Source: Centrapalus pauciflorus
Taxonomy: Eukaryota; Streptophyta; Magnoliopsida; Asterales; Asteraceae
Assembly (NCBI GenBank): GCA_020465985.1
Contig: JAANYP010004818.1
Coordinates: 28,866-92,865, forward strand
DNA length: 64,000 bases
Reading direction: 5' to 3'
In this document: in pieces, positions 37,836 through 50,940 of the stretch
Layout of the letters: each line of letters begins with the position of its first letter
How positions within the stretch are numbered: position 1 is the stretch's first letter
Made by a program: the position numbers and the translations under genes
The notes under the pieces: model-generated
Databases searched by the model: none
Seen by the model: the letters and a program-made list of their open reading frames with translations, nothing else
Told to the model about the DNA's origin: nothing

Positions 37836-38329
37836 TTGAAACGTACCAAACTTCCATTTTCATTACAAATGTGTTAATGGAGGAATATTGTCCATGATGT
37901 TTTGGGCTAATGAATCAGCAGTTGCAAACTTCATGTCATTTGGGGATGTCATGTCTTTCGATGCACATACAGGACAAATAAGTAAGTTAAAACTTATAAA
38001 AAGTAGTTGATCTATTATTTACATGTTTGACACATATAATAATTGTGTTATTTTAATGTAGGTACGACATGGTGCTTGTTCCATTCACGGGTGTATACAG
38101 TCACAAAAAGTGTGCATCTCTAGGTATTGGCATACTCTCAAATGAGCATACAGATTCTTATATATGGCTTTTAGCTGCATTTTTACAAACACATGGGCGA
38201 GAACCGGTTGTCGTGACGGATGAGGACCCGTCGATGAAAAATGCCGTTAAAAATGCCATTAAGGAGGTCATTCCAAACTCATATCATAGATCATGTATGT
38301 GGCATATCATGGATAAGCTTGCAAAATGG
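37836..38329 (+). pseudogene. FRS gene, MULE-transposase-derived core
   Basis: Directly after the GAAAG duplication the reading resumes with FHFHYKCVNGG, FWANESAVANFMSFGDVMSF and a donor GTAAGT at 37982. After a short intron, the exon at 38062-38329 encodes DMVLVPFTGVYSHKKC, TDSYIWLLAAFLQTHG, VVVTDEDPSMKNAVKNA and HRSCMWHIMDKLAKW, the transposase fold of FAR1-family proteins, and ends at a GTAATG donor. The family acts in the nucleus, for example in light signalling. This copy is disabled by frameshifts and by the Copia insertion ahead of it. Confidence 0.8.
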
Positions 38330-38420
38330 GTAATGTATTTATACTAGATTCGCATTAATAGAAGTAAACACATTTATATACATTTATTATTATAATTTAT
38401 TAATAAGTTGGTTTGTCCAG

Positions 38421-38958
38421 GTTGGTCAGTAATATGTAATCTCGATTCAGGATTTTCAAAAGGTATGAATGATCTCGTATGGAATGAACATATTGATGCT
38501 GTTGAATTTGAGAAGGAATGGACAATCATCATGACCGACTTTGGTCTTGAAACCCACAGATGCCTTACAAAAAAGTACAACAAAAGGCATAAATGGAGTT
38601 TAATGAGGACAACATCATTGTCAAAAGGAAAAAATAACTTCTTTAATCACTACCTGAAAAGAACATCTACACTCACTGAGTTTTTAATCGTTTTGAAATT
38701 GCATTGGATTCGCAGAACAACACGCAACAAACACTAGATTATGAGTCTAGGACCAAAAATGGGGAGTTGAGGTCGGGGGAGAAGATCGAAAAACAAGCAG
38801 CAAAACTGTTCACAATAGAGATATTCGAGATTGTCTAAAAGGAATTAATTGCTTTTGCCTTTAATTATTTAGCAAGTAGCTTCGTGGAAGGTGATAATGC
38901 AAAAACGTATACCATCGTAGAAGTGGGCAAAAAGATACGGACAAAAGAACTAGTTGAG
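38421..38958 (+). pseudogene. FRS gene, central exon
   Basis: After a CAG acceptor the frame reads SGFSKGMNDLVWNEHIDAVE, FEKEWTIIMTDFGLETHRCL, MRTTSLSKGKNNFFNHYLKR and TSTLTEFLIVLK, all typical of FRS proteins. A frameshift near 38690 moves the continuation (LDYESRTKNGELRSGEKIE) to another frame. The exon ends with FVEGDNAKTYTIVEVGKKI and KELVE just before GTATGT at 38959. The next exon is 11.4 kb away at 50338. Confidence 0.78.
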
Positions 38959-39384
38959 GTATGTAGACATGAATATTTGTGAAATAATACAAGTGATATA
39001 TTATGAATATGTTAAGAAGTAGGTTTATGGATGACAACTGTGAATGTTATGCATGATTGTGTATGTGATAACTAGGACTGTGAATGGTGTGCATAAATAT
39101 GTGAATGAGGATGTTATACTTTATGGTGAACCAAGTAGTTAACAATTGTGCATAAACTAGTTAAGTACTGAACGTGACAATTGTTGATTATATATACGTG
39201 TATGAACATGTGGTAGTCAAAGATACGGTGGTGAATGTGAATGTTATATTTCTCAAATGTGCAATTGTGAATATTATGCATGGTTGTGAATGTGATGAAC
39301 GAGACTGTGAATATGTCGTGCATATGTCTGTGAATGTAAATGTCATACTTGACTATGAAGTACTTAGTTAAGTCATGTGCATTA
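38959..39384 (+). other. FRS intron, 5' part
   Basis: It contains repeated phrases GTGAATGTTATGCATG and TGCATAAACTAGTTAAGTACTG. The latter matches 50228-50250 on the other side of the large insertion, showing both belong to one intron. Confidence 0.6.
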
Positions 39385-40756
39385 TGTAACGATCTAAACT
39401 TTAATCCACGACAATTAATAAACTTAATGTTAATTGTAAGTTAAATGATATTTATTCTAAGTGATTTAAAATATAATTTCAATGTAAGTAATTAAAATTG
39501 TTATTTAGTTTATAAAAGTCATAATTAAGTATAAAGGGTGTTAGTACACTCTGTGTGACGAAAGCAGTGTAAGCATTTTGTGTAAGTCAAGTAATTTGGT
39601 ATTGATATTGAATAGTGTTTGATATATGTGTTTATGTGTGTTTGATATTGGTTGATTGTATGTTTGAACTTAGTGTAATGTATTACAAGAAGGTCAAACA
39701 TAAAGTTCAATGATAAATTCAAGGGCTAAAGTCGTACAATAGCAGTGTACTTTTTAAGGTGTATCGATATGGTACGTGTACTTTTTATATTGTTAATATG
39801 ATACATTTACTTTTTATGACCGGTTATTTCGTCTAGATTTGTGCAGTTGTGTGAGAATCGTCGGTACGAACTTGTTCACCGTTGGATCTGCGTAAAATTT
39901 GAGGAGAAGCTTCGCAACACATAGTTCTTCGATCTGGACGGTGGAGATCATTGTTAGAGATTCATACAGAGGTCTGTAGGTGTTTAAAGTTGGATGTGCT
40001 ATGTGATTTCTCCTACCAGGTTATCACAAGGACGAGAGAGTGTATTTGATGCTTCATTTATGGAAATTTGAACATTAATAAAAAGAGAAATTCCACTCTT
40101 AACAGGTATAGCCAGTAACCGGTTACCAAAGGTATCATATTGATATGAAAAAATGTAGTACACGTATCAAATTTGAACGATTCAGAAAGTACACGTGTAA
40201 TATGAATAATTAAAGTAGTACACGTACCATATCGATACATTTTAAAAAGTACACAACTATTCTACGGCTTTAACCCTAAATTCAAATATAAGTTTAAAAC
40301 ATAAGTTCAAATATAAGTTTGATATGAGAAATTCGAATTTGTAGTAAAATTTGAATTTGACATTAAGGTAAATTCGAATTTGTCATGAGGACAAATTCGA
40401 GTGGGCCTTGGGTCTGATTTGAATTTGTCCTAGACAAGGTCTGATTCGAATTTGTCCTAGACAAACTCGAATCTGTCAGTATAATTAAGGGTTAATTCGA
40501 TTAATTATTAGACTTTTGGCAGAGGCTTTTGCAGACGTTTTAGAGCGATTAGTAAAGGCGATCTCGAACTTGCAAGTTTCCAGAGAGTTGTTTCGGAGAG
40601 AATCATCGTGTAGGGGCGTTCGTAGTCGTTCATCTAACACCGTGGTAGTCTCCGTGTTTCCGTGTGTGTGATCTTACCGTCAAGCAGCTAACGAGGATTC
40701 CGCACTCGTTGGACAGTGTCGCGTCGAGATAGATACGTAGAGTCAAGACCTTACAA
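39385..40756 (+). repeat. Possible 5' LTR of the composite insertion
   Basis: It begins TGTAACG and ends AAGACCTTACA, followed by AGTGGTATGCC, which partly resembles an iMet primer site. A MITE interrupts it at 39723-40276. The part at 40320-40480 holds repeats of TTCGAATTTGTCCTAGACAA. No second copy is visible, so this is tentative. Confidence 0.4.
39723..40276. mobile_element. MULE-type MITE, 554 bp
   Basis: A perfect 9-bp duplication TAAATTCAA lies at 39714-39722 and 40277-40285. The inverted ends run GGGCTAAAGTCGTA on the left and, as complement of the right, GGGTTAAAGCCGTA, with similarity continuing over about 60 bp to GTATCGATATGGTACGTGTAC. No coding capacity is seen. Confidence 0.9.
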
Positions 40757-40992
40757 GTGGTATGCCAGGTTATTACCAGATTTTAGCACTTATTGACTAA
40801 ATAATAAGTTTGTTATATGGAATTTTATTTCATTCATAAAGTAATAAGAAAATAAATATTTAAGTTAATTATATGTTATGAATTAGTTATAAGTTACCAA
40901 AATTTAAAAGAATGAGATAAATAAAACTTTTGTGTCCAAAGTGTGAAAAACTTGAAATAATATATATGCCAAAATTTTTCATGTGCTCCTAA
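40757..40992. other. AT-rich interior sequence
   Basis: No coding motif or element termini found. Confidence 0.4.
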
Positions 40993-41619
40993 TCTATATA
41001 TTATAATAATTGAGAACAATTCCTGACACGTGTCATCTTTTTAATACCGCACTTTTTCATTTTCCCGCTCTTTTTCCAAAAATAAAAATTAACATTAATT
41101 TAAGTAACATTATTATCAATTAATTGATTTAATTTAAACTTTATTGTTGAAACTTATTATTTTGTTACCTAAAATAATTCAAACTACAATTAATATTAAT
41201 TAAAAGTTTTCAAGATTAACAAGTTAAAATAATTTTTTTTAAATCAATAAAATAATAAATTTCATGTTTAAATGTCCTAAAGAGTAAATAATTTAAAAAA
41301 AATCAGTAAGATAAAAAATTTATAATAAAAATTTTTAAAAGATTGACTTAGAGTCATCATTTTTTACCATTAAATCAATAATTCAAATATTTTGGATCAC
41401 ATTTTAGTCGTCTTCTTTGACTTAAACATTGACTTAGAATCATAATTTTTTACCATTGACTCAATGATTTTGCATGTATGTCATCTTTTTATTGGTTTTT
41501 ATTGTATCTTAATTTTAAAAAAATTTTGAAGGTTTTTAAGAGATCCCACATCTTTATTAATATTTAATTTATAACAAATCTTTTACATCAATCCATGTAA
41601 TACATGGGTATAAATCTAG
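40993..41619 (+). mobile_element. Non-autonomous Helitron, 627 bp
   Basis: It starts TCTATATATTATAATAATTG after an A and ends CTAG before a T. A hairpin CCATGTAATACATGG stands 8 bases upstream of CTAG. These are the standard Helitron terminal features (5' TC, 3' hairpin, CTRR, insertion between A and T). No rep/helicase sequence is inside. Confidence 0.85.
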
Positions 41620-42146
41620 TTTTCATCTAAATGAAGATACTGAAAGCCCTTTCTACTCTCTAAAAACTAAACGTACGGTTTCACACACCTAGCCACAACT
41701 CAACTTCTCTCTAGAAATCAAGAAGGAAATCTCCTCAATTCATCAAGGAAATTGTAAATTTGTGATCAAGAGCACAAGAGCTACAAGATTTAAAGGTAAT
41801 TTAAACTTAAACCATCATACATGTGTATGCTTGCATGAAAACGGCCAGGAGATGAACCGAAAGATTAAAGCTTAAAATCTTTCAAATTGATCTTCACCTT
41901 CTGTTTTAATCATCAAAATAAGTTGATGCATGTTAGAAATTATAGTTTTATTGTTGAATTCTAGAATTTATAGGTCTAAATTGAATGTTAAATGAAAGGA
42001 AAACAGAGAAGAAAAGTAAAAGTGTGTGCGTGTGCAGTATGTATTGGTGTGTTTGCTTGATAAATTGTACCTACAATTCTCCTTTAATCCCTTTTTATTT
42101 GTTGCTACTATTGCTGAAAAACAAAGAATATCAGAAAAAAAGACGT
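41620..42146. other. Unassigned sequence between Helitron and hAT element
   Basis: A pyrimidine-rich then A-rich stretch resembling a retrotransposon leader (CTCTAGAAATCAAGAAGG, ACAAGATTTAAAGGTAA). It is loosely similar in style to 51655-51830. No protein domain seen. Confidence 0.35.
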
Positions 42147-42154
42147 GTGTGCAG

Positions 42155-42268
42155 CTAAGTTGCACGGAAACGGATACGGCAACAGGAAACGGGTACGGAA
42201 CGGATACGGGAAACGGCAAAAATAAAAAATTCTAGATACGGATACGGGAGAGATACGGCAAATAAAAA

Positions 42269-42323
<55 letters not shown>

Positions 42324-42820
42324 CAAGGGAATTTCAGGAATCAAGATAAGTAGTAGATAACTACAAAGATGATGATGATGTCAATGGTGGTGATCGACAA
42401 ACAAGACAACTATGGCAGGCTGCAGGCTGTTGATCGATCACATAGAAGAAGAAGAAGAAGTCCAGAAGACCAGAACTCCAGAAGACGTTCTGTTTCTGAT
42501 TTCTGAAAGCTGAACGAACGTTCAATCGTTCATATGGCCAGATGGGTTTACCTTTTAATCTTGTTCAGCCCAATAGCCCATCTCTGTAATTGTTCAAATG
42601 TACAGGTACAGCCCATCTCTTTGAATTAAAAAGCCCATTACTTAAAAAACCCAAAAAAAAATGGAAACTCGGTGGAAACTTGCTGGAAACTCGGTGGAAA
42701 CTCCATGGGAAACGTTTCTGGCCGTTGAGAAACGTTTCTGGCCGTATCCTATGCGTATCCGTTTCCCAGCAGTATCGGAAACGGGAGCGGCATCTTCAAC
42801 CACGTTTCCGTGCATTATAG
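42155..42820. mobile_element. Non-autonomous hAT-like element, 666 bp
   Basis: A perfect 8-bp duplication GTGTGCAG lies at 42147-42154 and 42821-42828. The ends are imperfect inverted repeats: CTAAGTTGCACGGAAACG, and the complement of the right end CTATAATGCACGGAAACG. Sub-terminal copies of GGAAACGGATACGG occur near both ends, a known hAT habit. An AT array at 42270-42322 and a GAA run lie inside. No transposase. Confidence 0.85.
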
Positions 42821-42828
42821 GTGTGCAG

Positions 42829-43386
<558 letters not shown>

Positions 43387-43433
43387 GGTTAATTCTATTG
43401 TCAGGTCGATCCTGAGCTTGTTATATATATATA

Positions 43434-43680
43434 GGGGTGGGTTCAATGGAAAACCTATATGCATCGGAAAACCCGAGAACCACTTTATAGCCATTGGATC
43501 AGGTGATGCGCCACGTAGAAAGTCGATGCATCACGCGGGAATTCGGTGCATCACGCGGGAATTTGGTGCATCACACGGGGAATTTGATGCATCACGCGGA
43601 AATTGTGATGCATTTGTGGTGGTGCATGGAGGTTTTCCAAGGTTTTTCGATGCATGTTGGTTTTCCATTGAACCCACCTC
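43434..43680. mobile_element. MITE-like palindromic-ended element with internal 20-bp repeats, 247 bp
   Basis: The left end is GGGGTGGGTTCAATGGAAAAC and the right end is the complement of GAGGTGGGTTCAATGGAAAAC. Both sides abut AT repeats. Inside, a 20-21-bp unit GATGCATCACGCGGGAATT is repeated about four times at 43523-43605. Confidence 0.7.
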
Positions 43681-44763
<1,083 letters not shown>

Positions 44764-45791
44764 GTGAGTTCATGTCATGTTGATAAGTACTCACGAGTTT
44801 CGGCAACCCTTAAAGACTATGTCGAAGGCGACGAACCTCGTGAATTCTCGTTAGATTCGTTTGCCACACCGCCTTTACCTACAATGAAGACAACCACCCT
44901 TCGGTTCATTACGATTTCACCAAAGTCATTCACTATCGAACCAAAAGTTAATAACCTTAGAGCCTGTGGAAACCCTTTGGTTTTCGTAGAAGAAAGACTT
45001 CCCGAGTCTCCAGAATCAGTAAGAGTCGAGTCATTTAATCACTCGCCGGTTTACCAATATGCAGCCGATAGTTTCTTCGGTATGCAATCGCAGTTGCCTC
45101 CTTCGTCTATTATTCAATATAACCGACCGAATTTGCCGCCTTCTTCGCCTAAAAACCTGTCACATCGATGTTTTTTGAACTCGTTTTCATCTTTGGACTA
45201 TTAAAAGTATCCAACAAGAAACGCCGATCATCAAAGTGTATTTGATGATGATATCAATGGTTTAGAACAAGTTAGAGAATAAGAAGGGATTCCGGAACTT
45301 GAAGAGGAAACCAAACAGGAAGAAACTGATCATAATCGTAGAGTGAGTCGAAGATCAAAGGTTCATGTTAATTGTGATCATGAAGATGAAGCTACGGTTG
45401 AAGACGTCAATGTCGATGACAACGAGTTTGAATTAGATAGTGAGACGAAATGGAAACCGAACATGATGTAGAATCGCCACTGTTATCAACGCGTAAAACT
45501 CAGAATCTCGATGTTTCGAAGACGGAGAGTTCAGGCCATGTTTCGAGTAACGGAACAACGACAAATGTTTTCTCGAATCATGAAAGGACTAAAACCGAAG
45601 GGACACCAAGGTTCATGTTTTATGTGAACCGAAGGCCAAAGAGTATGTCAGAAGTTATAAAAGATCTCGAAGCACAGTTCACGATCATTTCCGATTCAGC
45701 GAAAGAGCTCTCGGTTATGCAAGAGGCTAACCAGGCTGAGTACTTATCAACATCACATGAACTCACAGCTATAGTCTCGATTAAGCTATAG
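44764..45791 (+). pseudogene. DUF630/DUF632 (NRG2-like) gene fragment
   Basis: The frame starting near 44764 gives RVSATLKDYVEGDEPREFSL, DSFATPPLPTMKTTTLRF, ITISPKSFTIEPKV and SPESVRVESF. It stops at 45202, resumes in the same frame (SVFDDDINGLEQVRE, stop, EGIPELEEETKQEE), and changes frame near 45445 to ETEHDVESPLL and later FYVNRRPKSMSEVIKDLEAQ. This order matches the middle of plant DUF630/DUF632 proteins, such as the nitrate-regulation protein NRG2. The N-terminal myristoylation-type start (MGC) and the C-terminal DUF632 helices are absent. It is an internal piece with stops, probably carried here by an element. Confidence 0.7.
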
Positions 45792-46342
45792 TCTTTTTAT
45801 ATTTTATACTTCTCATATAAGAATATCATTTGATCCTCAATGTGTACCACATTGCATGGAACACATTTACTTGTTATGTTTCTGTCAATCTATTTTATCA
45901 AGTATTGAATGTCAATTAACGTACCAAACGCTTTGCATTTTTTTGTTTTTTAATACACCCTTAGTCCAACATTTGTTTTAAACCCATTGCAGAATTCTTT
46001 TATATTTACATACACAACCAGCAAATTAAAATCCAAACATGACTCCATCCCATTGGAATAAACACAAAAGTAAGATTTAGGTGTGCGTACTTTCATTGAA
46101 TTTTTTTACTGCGTACAGTATCATCAAGAACTATGTAAATAAGTTTTAATATGCTTCCATAAAACAAACTTCTTTCCCCTGCTGCTTCAAACGTAGTAGT
46201 ATATACAACCGTGTGCATGCCACTAAACAAAAAACTATCGAGCCATATGCGTTCATACCACCATATATTAAACACAACTAGTAAAATAAATATTGCTTAT
46301 GCATAACAAAAAACAACCAAATAGCAAAAGCTAATCAAACCT
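45792..46342. other. AT-rich, nothing recognised
   Basis: No coding motif, repeat array or element end seen. Confidence 0.4.
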
Positions 46343-46582
46343 CTAACACCAATAGACCCTTACTAAGCAGTCATGACTCATGAAATCAGGGAAGAAATTC
46401 AGAGTTGTATGGCCTCCAGCAATTAGTTCTTGTTCTTCTTCACGGATCTTGGCTGAAAGCGAAGCGTCTTCTTCACAAGCTTTTTTTAGAAGTCCATTCA
46501 ACTTCTTAAGACGCTTATCAACTGCAGTCACTTTGTGTTCTGCCTCCATATCCTCTAGACCATCAATTACATCCTGCTTCAT
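46343..46582 (-). CDS. Hypothetical coiled-coil fragment
   Basis: A 79-residue stretch, MKQDVIDGLEDMEAEHKVTA then VDKRLKKLNGLLKKACEED, is charged with a regular Leu/Lys/Glu pattern suggesting a coiled coil. I do not recognise the family. Its composition is unlike the surrounding AT-rich DNA, so it may be an exon of a captured gene together with 47269-47460 on the same strand. Confidence 0.35.
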   Translation of the reverse strand: MKQDVIDGLEDMEAEHKVTAVDKRLKKLNGLLKKACEEDASLSAKIREEEQELIAGGHTTLNFFPDFMSHDCLVRVYWC

Positions 46583-46869
46583 CCTCTTTTTTTTACATCC
46601 ATACCAATCTCTATTAATTACCTCTTAATTTGATACTTTGATAGTATGCATTTCACCTTCGTCGCTGTCATTTTTTCTAAACATAAACTAACAAATGCAG
46701 AGGATGCAACAATAATAATTTACTAAAAAAACAACAAACACTTTTGTGCATTTGCAGCTGCAATAATGCAACACACACACCAACTTTTCCAGTGGCATAC
46801 TAGAAGCACTTTGTGCATCATTTGCATCAACAAGTTAATTCAACAAATGCACTAAAACGGACACTAAAC

Positions 46870-46965
46870 AAGGCATAACTATTTGCAGCTATTGGAGACA
46901 TTGCAGCTACTGCAGACATTGCAGCTATTGCACACATTGCATCTGGTGCAGCTAGTGAAACTTTT
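46870..46965. repeat. 18-bp tandem repeat TTGCAGCTATTGCAGACA
   Basis: Four successive variants of the unit occur (GCAGCTATTGGAGACATT, GCAGCTACTGCAGACATT, GCAGCTATTGCACACATT, GCATCTGGTGCAGCTAG). Looser GCAGC/GCAAC repeats extend to about 47090. Confidence 0.75.
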
Positions 46966-47268
46966 CTAGTAACAAATCAGTGGCACTTGGTGCAGCAAGC
47001 ACTCAAATGAACAACTACACTAAACAAGGAATAATTATTAACAAATATTGCAGATAGTGTACTTGGTGCAGCAAGTGCAACAAGAACTCAATTCAACAAC
47101 CCCACTAAAGCGTATATTCACCCAGTTGCATCGTTGAACCTACCAATGTGTGCCTGAAATAAACAAGATTTATTATTTGCAACAAACACATCCAATTGCA
47201 CTAAAGACGATAAAAATCGAATTTTTATAAAAATTGATTTCATCTTATGACTAAGGTTACCTCACCAT

Positions 47269-47460
47269 CTACAAACTTATATGTTCACAACAATTTAATT
47301 CTTGATTCATACGATTAATACCTGAACTGATTGTTCCTGGTGAATCCTTAATCACAACAATTCCGTTCCCCTTCAACCTTCTTCTAACGGGTTTATCATC
47401 CTCAATAGTTAATGTAGCAGAAAATAACCCATCACAGTAATATTGGTATTTATTACACAT
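47269..47460 (-). CDS. Hypothetical fragment
   Basis: A 63-residue stretch reads CDGLFSATLTIEDDKPVRRR and LKGNGIVVIKDSPGTISSG. It looks more protein-like than chance frames in this AT-rich region. I do not recognise it. It may belong with 46343-46582 as remnants of one gene on the minus strand. Confidence 0.3.
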   Translation of the reverse strand: MCNKYQYYCDGLFSATLTIEDDKPVRRRLKGNGIVVIKDSPGTISSGINRMNQELNCCEHISL

Positions 47461-47877
47461 TCTTTAAATGTAGTAAATGACATCTATATGTATAGACCTT
47501 CTTCAATTGATGGACGACGCACCTGATCCAGATTGAATGAATTGGAATGGTTTTTTTTAACCCTAATCGCAACATAAATTAACCGGCGCTAATGATATGC
47601 TTCGCCCCTTTTTATAGACATCGAATTTGACATCTTGAATCCTACGGAACTTGTCTTCTTCGTCTTCAAAGAATTACCCGATCACCGTTACCATCGGGAG
47701 GAATCTAATTATTAATATCAGTTGCAGAATTGTAGGGTTATCGCATCTTGGGTATTCCAACTCTGCCCCTCCGTGCTGATTTTTAATATTTGCAATTTAA
47801 TAATTTCATTGGATGACGTGGCTGCATATGATAGGTGCACAATGTTCACAATTTATAAAATGTTCATGGATCTCATC

Positions 47878-47881
<4 letters not shown>

Positions 47882-47946
<65 letters not shown>
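47882..47946. repeat. (AT)n microsatellite
   Basis: About 32 AT units. Confidence 0.95.
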
Positions 47947-47949
<3 letters not shown>

Positions 47950-50226
47950 TGCTGCAACATGTAATTTAAGATACGATTCACGTCTTTAATGGGCCTCCAT
48001 GTTGCACCTTAACTCTTGAACTAGTAGCATAGACTTCCTGACAAATTTAAGGGCTAGGGGCTGCTGTAATTTCGAAAGTTGGGCAGCCATTAAAGGTCTG
48101 GACAACAGCCCAAAACAACCCATAAAACGCTTAAGGATGACTTGGCCTTTGGCCGAAAGCCTTTCGTTTTTAGTCTAAATCTTTTGGCCTTTGGCCAGTA
48201 CACTTAGATCTTTCAAAGGCATGTTATTACCGTGCATTAGGGCTGTTATAAAACCCCAAAAACAAGCTCCATAGCTGCAAGAACATCAGCTAAAACAACC
48301 ACGAAACAGCCCCGAAAGTTCACGTTTATAGCTTGGTCTTTGGCCGAAAAATCCCTCGAACTCTCGACCATTTCTTTTGGACTTTGGCTAAGACATTTAG
48401 ACCCTTTAATAACACATTAACAAAGAGTATTGAGGCTGTCATAAACAGCCTAAAACAGGCTGTAACAGCAGCCAATAGAAAGGGTTAAAACCGCAACGGC
48501 GTTGTCCTTAACCATGGCCTAAATCCTTATGTGTTTGGGTTTAATTCTGTGGTCTTTAGCCCTAACTTTTAGACTCTCTAATAACATGTTCTTAGCCCAT
48601 AATGTGGTTGTTGTTAAGTCCCCAAGATAGGTTGTAGTTGTATGTGCTTTGCATGGTGTGTGCATAAAAGAATGAAGCCTATATATGTGTGAAACATGTG
48701 TGTGTGGGTGATCATCTAATATCAACATAAATATGATCAATTAAAAGTATAGGAACCTATGTATAAGAGAATTGAGTAATAAGTTACATATAAAAGCTTG
48801 ATGATTGATCATATTGCCTAATGGATAGTACCATAATCATGCATACATACTTAAGAGAGAGTACACGTAATGCTATAAACATAGAAATATCCAATAGGCT
48901 CATGAAAAGTCATTATGTGAATTCTTGCAAGTGCAAGCAATACTTATAAGTCATTCAAATCATGTTCATATTTCATGTATGACCACTGAAATGTGAATGA
49001 AACGTTCTAAGGAATTAATGGTCATATTCATCTCAATATAATTAAAATTTGAGAATTTGAGATTAACGGCCAACTATGATTATTCAGATGATAAAAGCTA
49101 ATAAATATCAGAAATGATATAAATAACATATTGAGCAACAAGAGAAGCTAAAAGACATATAAAGAGCACTATTGAAGGCTATAGCAAAGTGGCAAGCTAT
49201 CTGTAAGTCTAATATAAGTCTGGTTCTAACCCACTACAGATTGTGAGCAACAGAGCCAGAGCCAGAGCCAGAAAGTGCAAAATATCCGGTAATTGTGAGT
49301 TGTAGATTTTACTTTAACTGCAAATTATGTGAATTGAGACTTTTGTTGCTTTATTCTGATTTTATTGGCATTCTGATCTTGAGCATAATGATATATTGTC
49401 ATAACATGTTTACTATGATTTGTTGAGCTGAGCATTTCTTCTTCTAGCTTCTATTTATTGACGAGTCATTTGATTGCTAAGCTTAACACCAACACTATTG
49501 CTCAGTGTTGGGTTAATGTTAGGCTTATGATGTGCTGATTTACATGATGAAAGCATAGAGGGTAGCTAGAGCTGAGCATTCTGATGATACCCATACAACA
49601 ATTACTGGTAGCAAGCCCAGTACGTGGCTGATCCCCACTGATAATGCGTGTGTATGGTGTTATCATTATCCGAGCATTCCTTATGAAATTGTCTAAAAGT
49701 CTCAAGAGCAACAACAGTTTTATAACTGGGAGCTGAGCAAAGACGCGCATCAAAGAGCATTTAAATTGGCCAATGTCCTTTCGAGATTTGAGCCGTGCAT
49801 GAGCCTAGTGCAGTGCATGAGCAATAGAGCTGAGCTGTGCATGAGCCGAGTGCAGTGCATGAGCTTTCCGCGTTCATAATTGCATGTTAAATGTGAAATT
49901 TCACATTCTCACTAAGCAATTAAGCTTACCCCGTTGTTGCATTATTTTTCAGGTAAAGGCAAAGGATTGGCTGCATAGGTCAGGACTTTGAAAGAGCTTG
50001 AAGTGCTTTAGAACCTGTTTCAACACCTTGGTACTTGGCTGATGATAGAGGTTTGGGGTTCGGGGCTAGTTTATATTTGTGCTTTGATGTAATAGTCTAG
50101 AAGTCTGTACCCTATTACTTAAATTTGTCTCTGTTTGTAATTACCTTTACTTTTTAGTTTTCTGATTGATATTGCATTGCTACTGGGGCCTAGACTTAAG
50201 ACCTTTGAGAAATCTTGGGTCTTACG
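47947..50226. other. Right part of the composite insertion, non-coding
   Basis: The phrase TTTGGCCTTTGGCC and variants recur about five times from 48140 to 48560. A 42-bp tandem duplication GTGCATGAGCC..GTGCAGTGCATGAGC lies at 49789-49864. TCTCACTAAGCAATTAAGCTTACC followed by TTTTCAGGTAAAGGC near 49910-49960 resembles sequence common near the 3' end of plant Gypsy elements. No protein domain is visible. Confidence 0.45.
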
Positions 50227-50337
50227 CATTAACTAGTTAAGTACTGTGAACATGTCAATCTTAGATTATATACACATGTGGAAATCAAAGATAATGGTGA
50301 TATAACACTTGTCGTTAATAGTTATAAATTTTTATAG

Positions 50338-50940
50338 GTGTTGTTCAAAGAAGGTCTTATGGAGATCAAGTTTTCGTGCAAGTATTTTGAAGGACTCGGG
50401 ATACTTTGCCTGCATTAATTTATCATGTAATTAATGTGAATTAACGATGTTTATGAGGTACCAGATACATACATAGCAAATAGATTGACGACGGATGCAA
50501 AAGCAATGACACTTGCAAGGTTAGGTGGAAAAACAAATGTATGTGGAACAAAGAAAGATAATTCGGCTGAGGTTGTCCAGATATGTATGCTGACGTGGCA
50601 TATTGTATACAACACATGAGTGGTGACAGTGAACATCTTGTTTATGCAGGCAAGAAACATCATGATTTCATCATGCAACTGACGTCAGGTTTAGAGAAAA
50701 TACCGGTTAAAAAGGTAGATGTGTTGGAAAGGTTGACACGAACATCACAGCCTATGGATTTTAACATCCACACACCACGTGGGATAAGGAACAAAGGATG
50801 TGAATAATCAAAAAGACTTGTTAGTGATCGAGACAAAGCAATCGAAAAATCAACCGCACTCCTAGGATGTGTAAAATTTGCAACGAACCTGCACTTTATG
50901 ATGGCAGAAATTGTGCCAACAAGAATAAAGATTAAGTAGT
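50338..50940 (+). pseudogene. FRS gene, C-terminal exon
   Basis: After a TTTTTATAG acceptor the frame reads VLFKEGLMEIKFSCKYFEGL and GILCLH, the zinc-binding region of FRS proteins. It continues in other frames with NDVYEVPDTYIANRLTTDAK, AMTLARLGGKTN, DMYADVAYCIQHMSGDSEHL and a terminal cysteine motif MCKICNEPALYDGRNCANKN before a stop near 50935. This completes the gene begun at 33915. Stops near 50410 and several frame changes confirm that it is a pseudogene. Confidence 0.78.
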
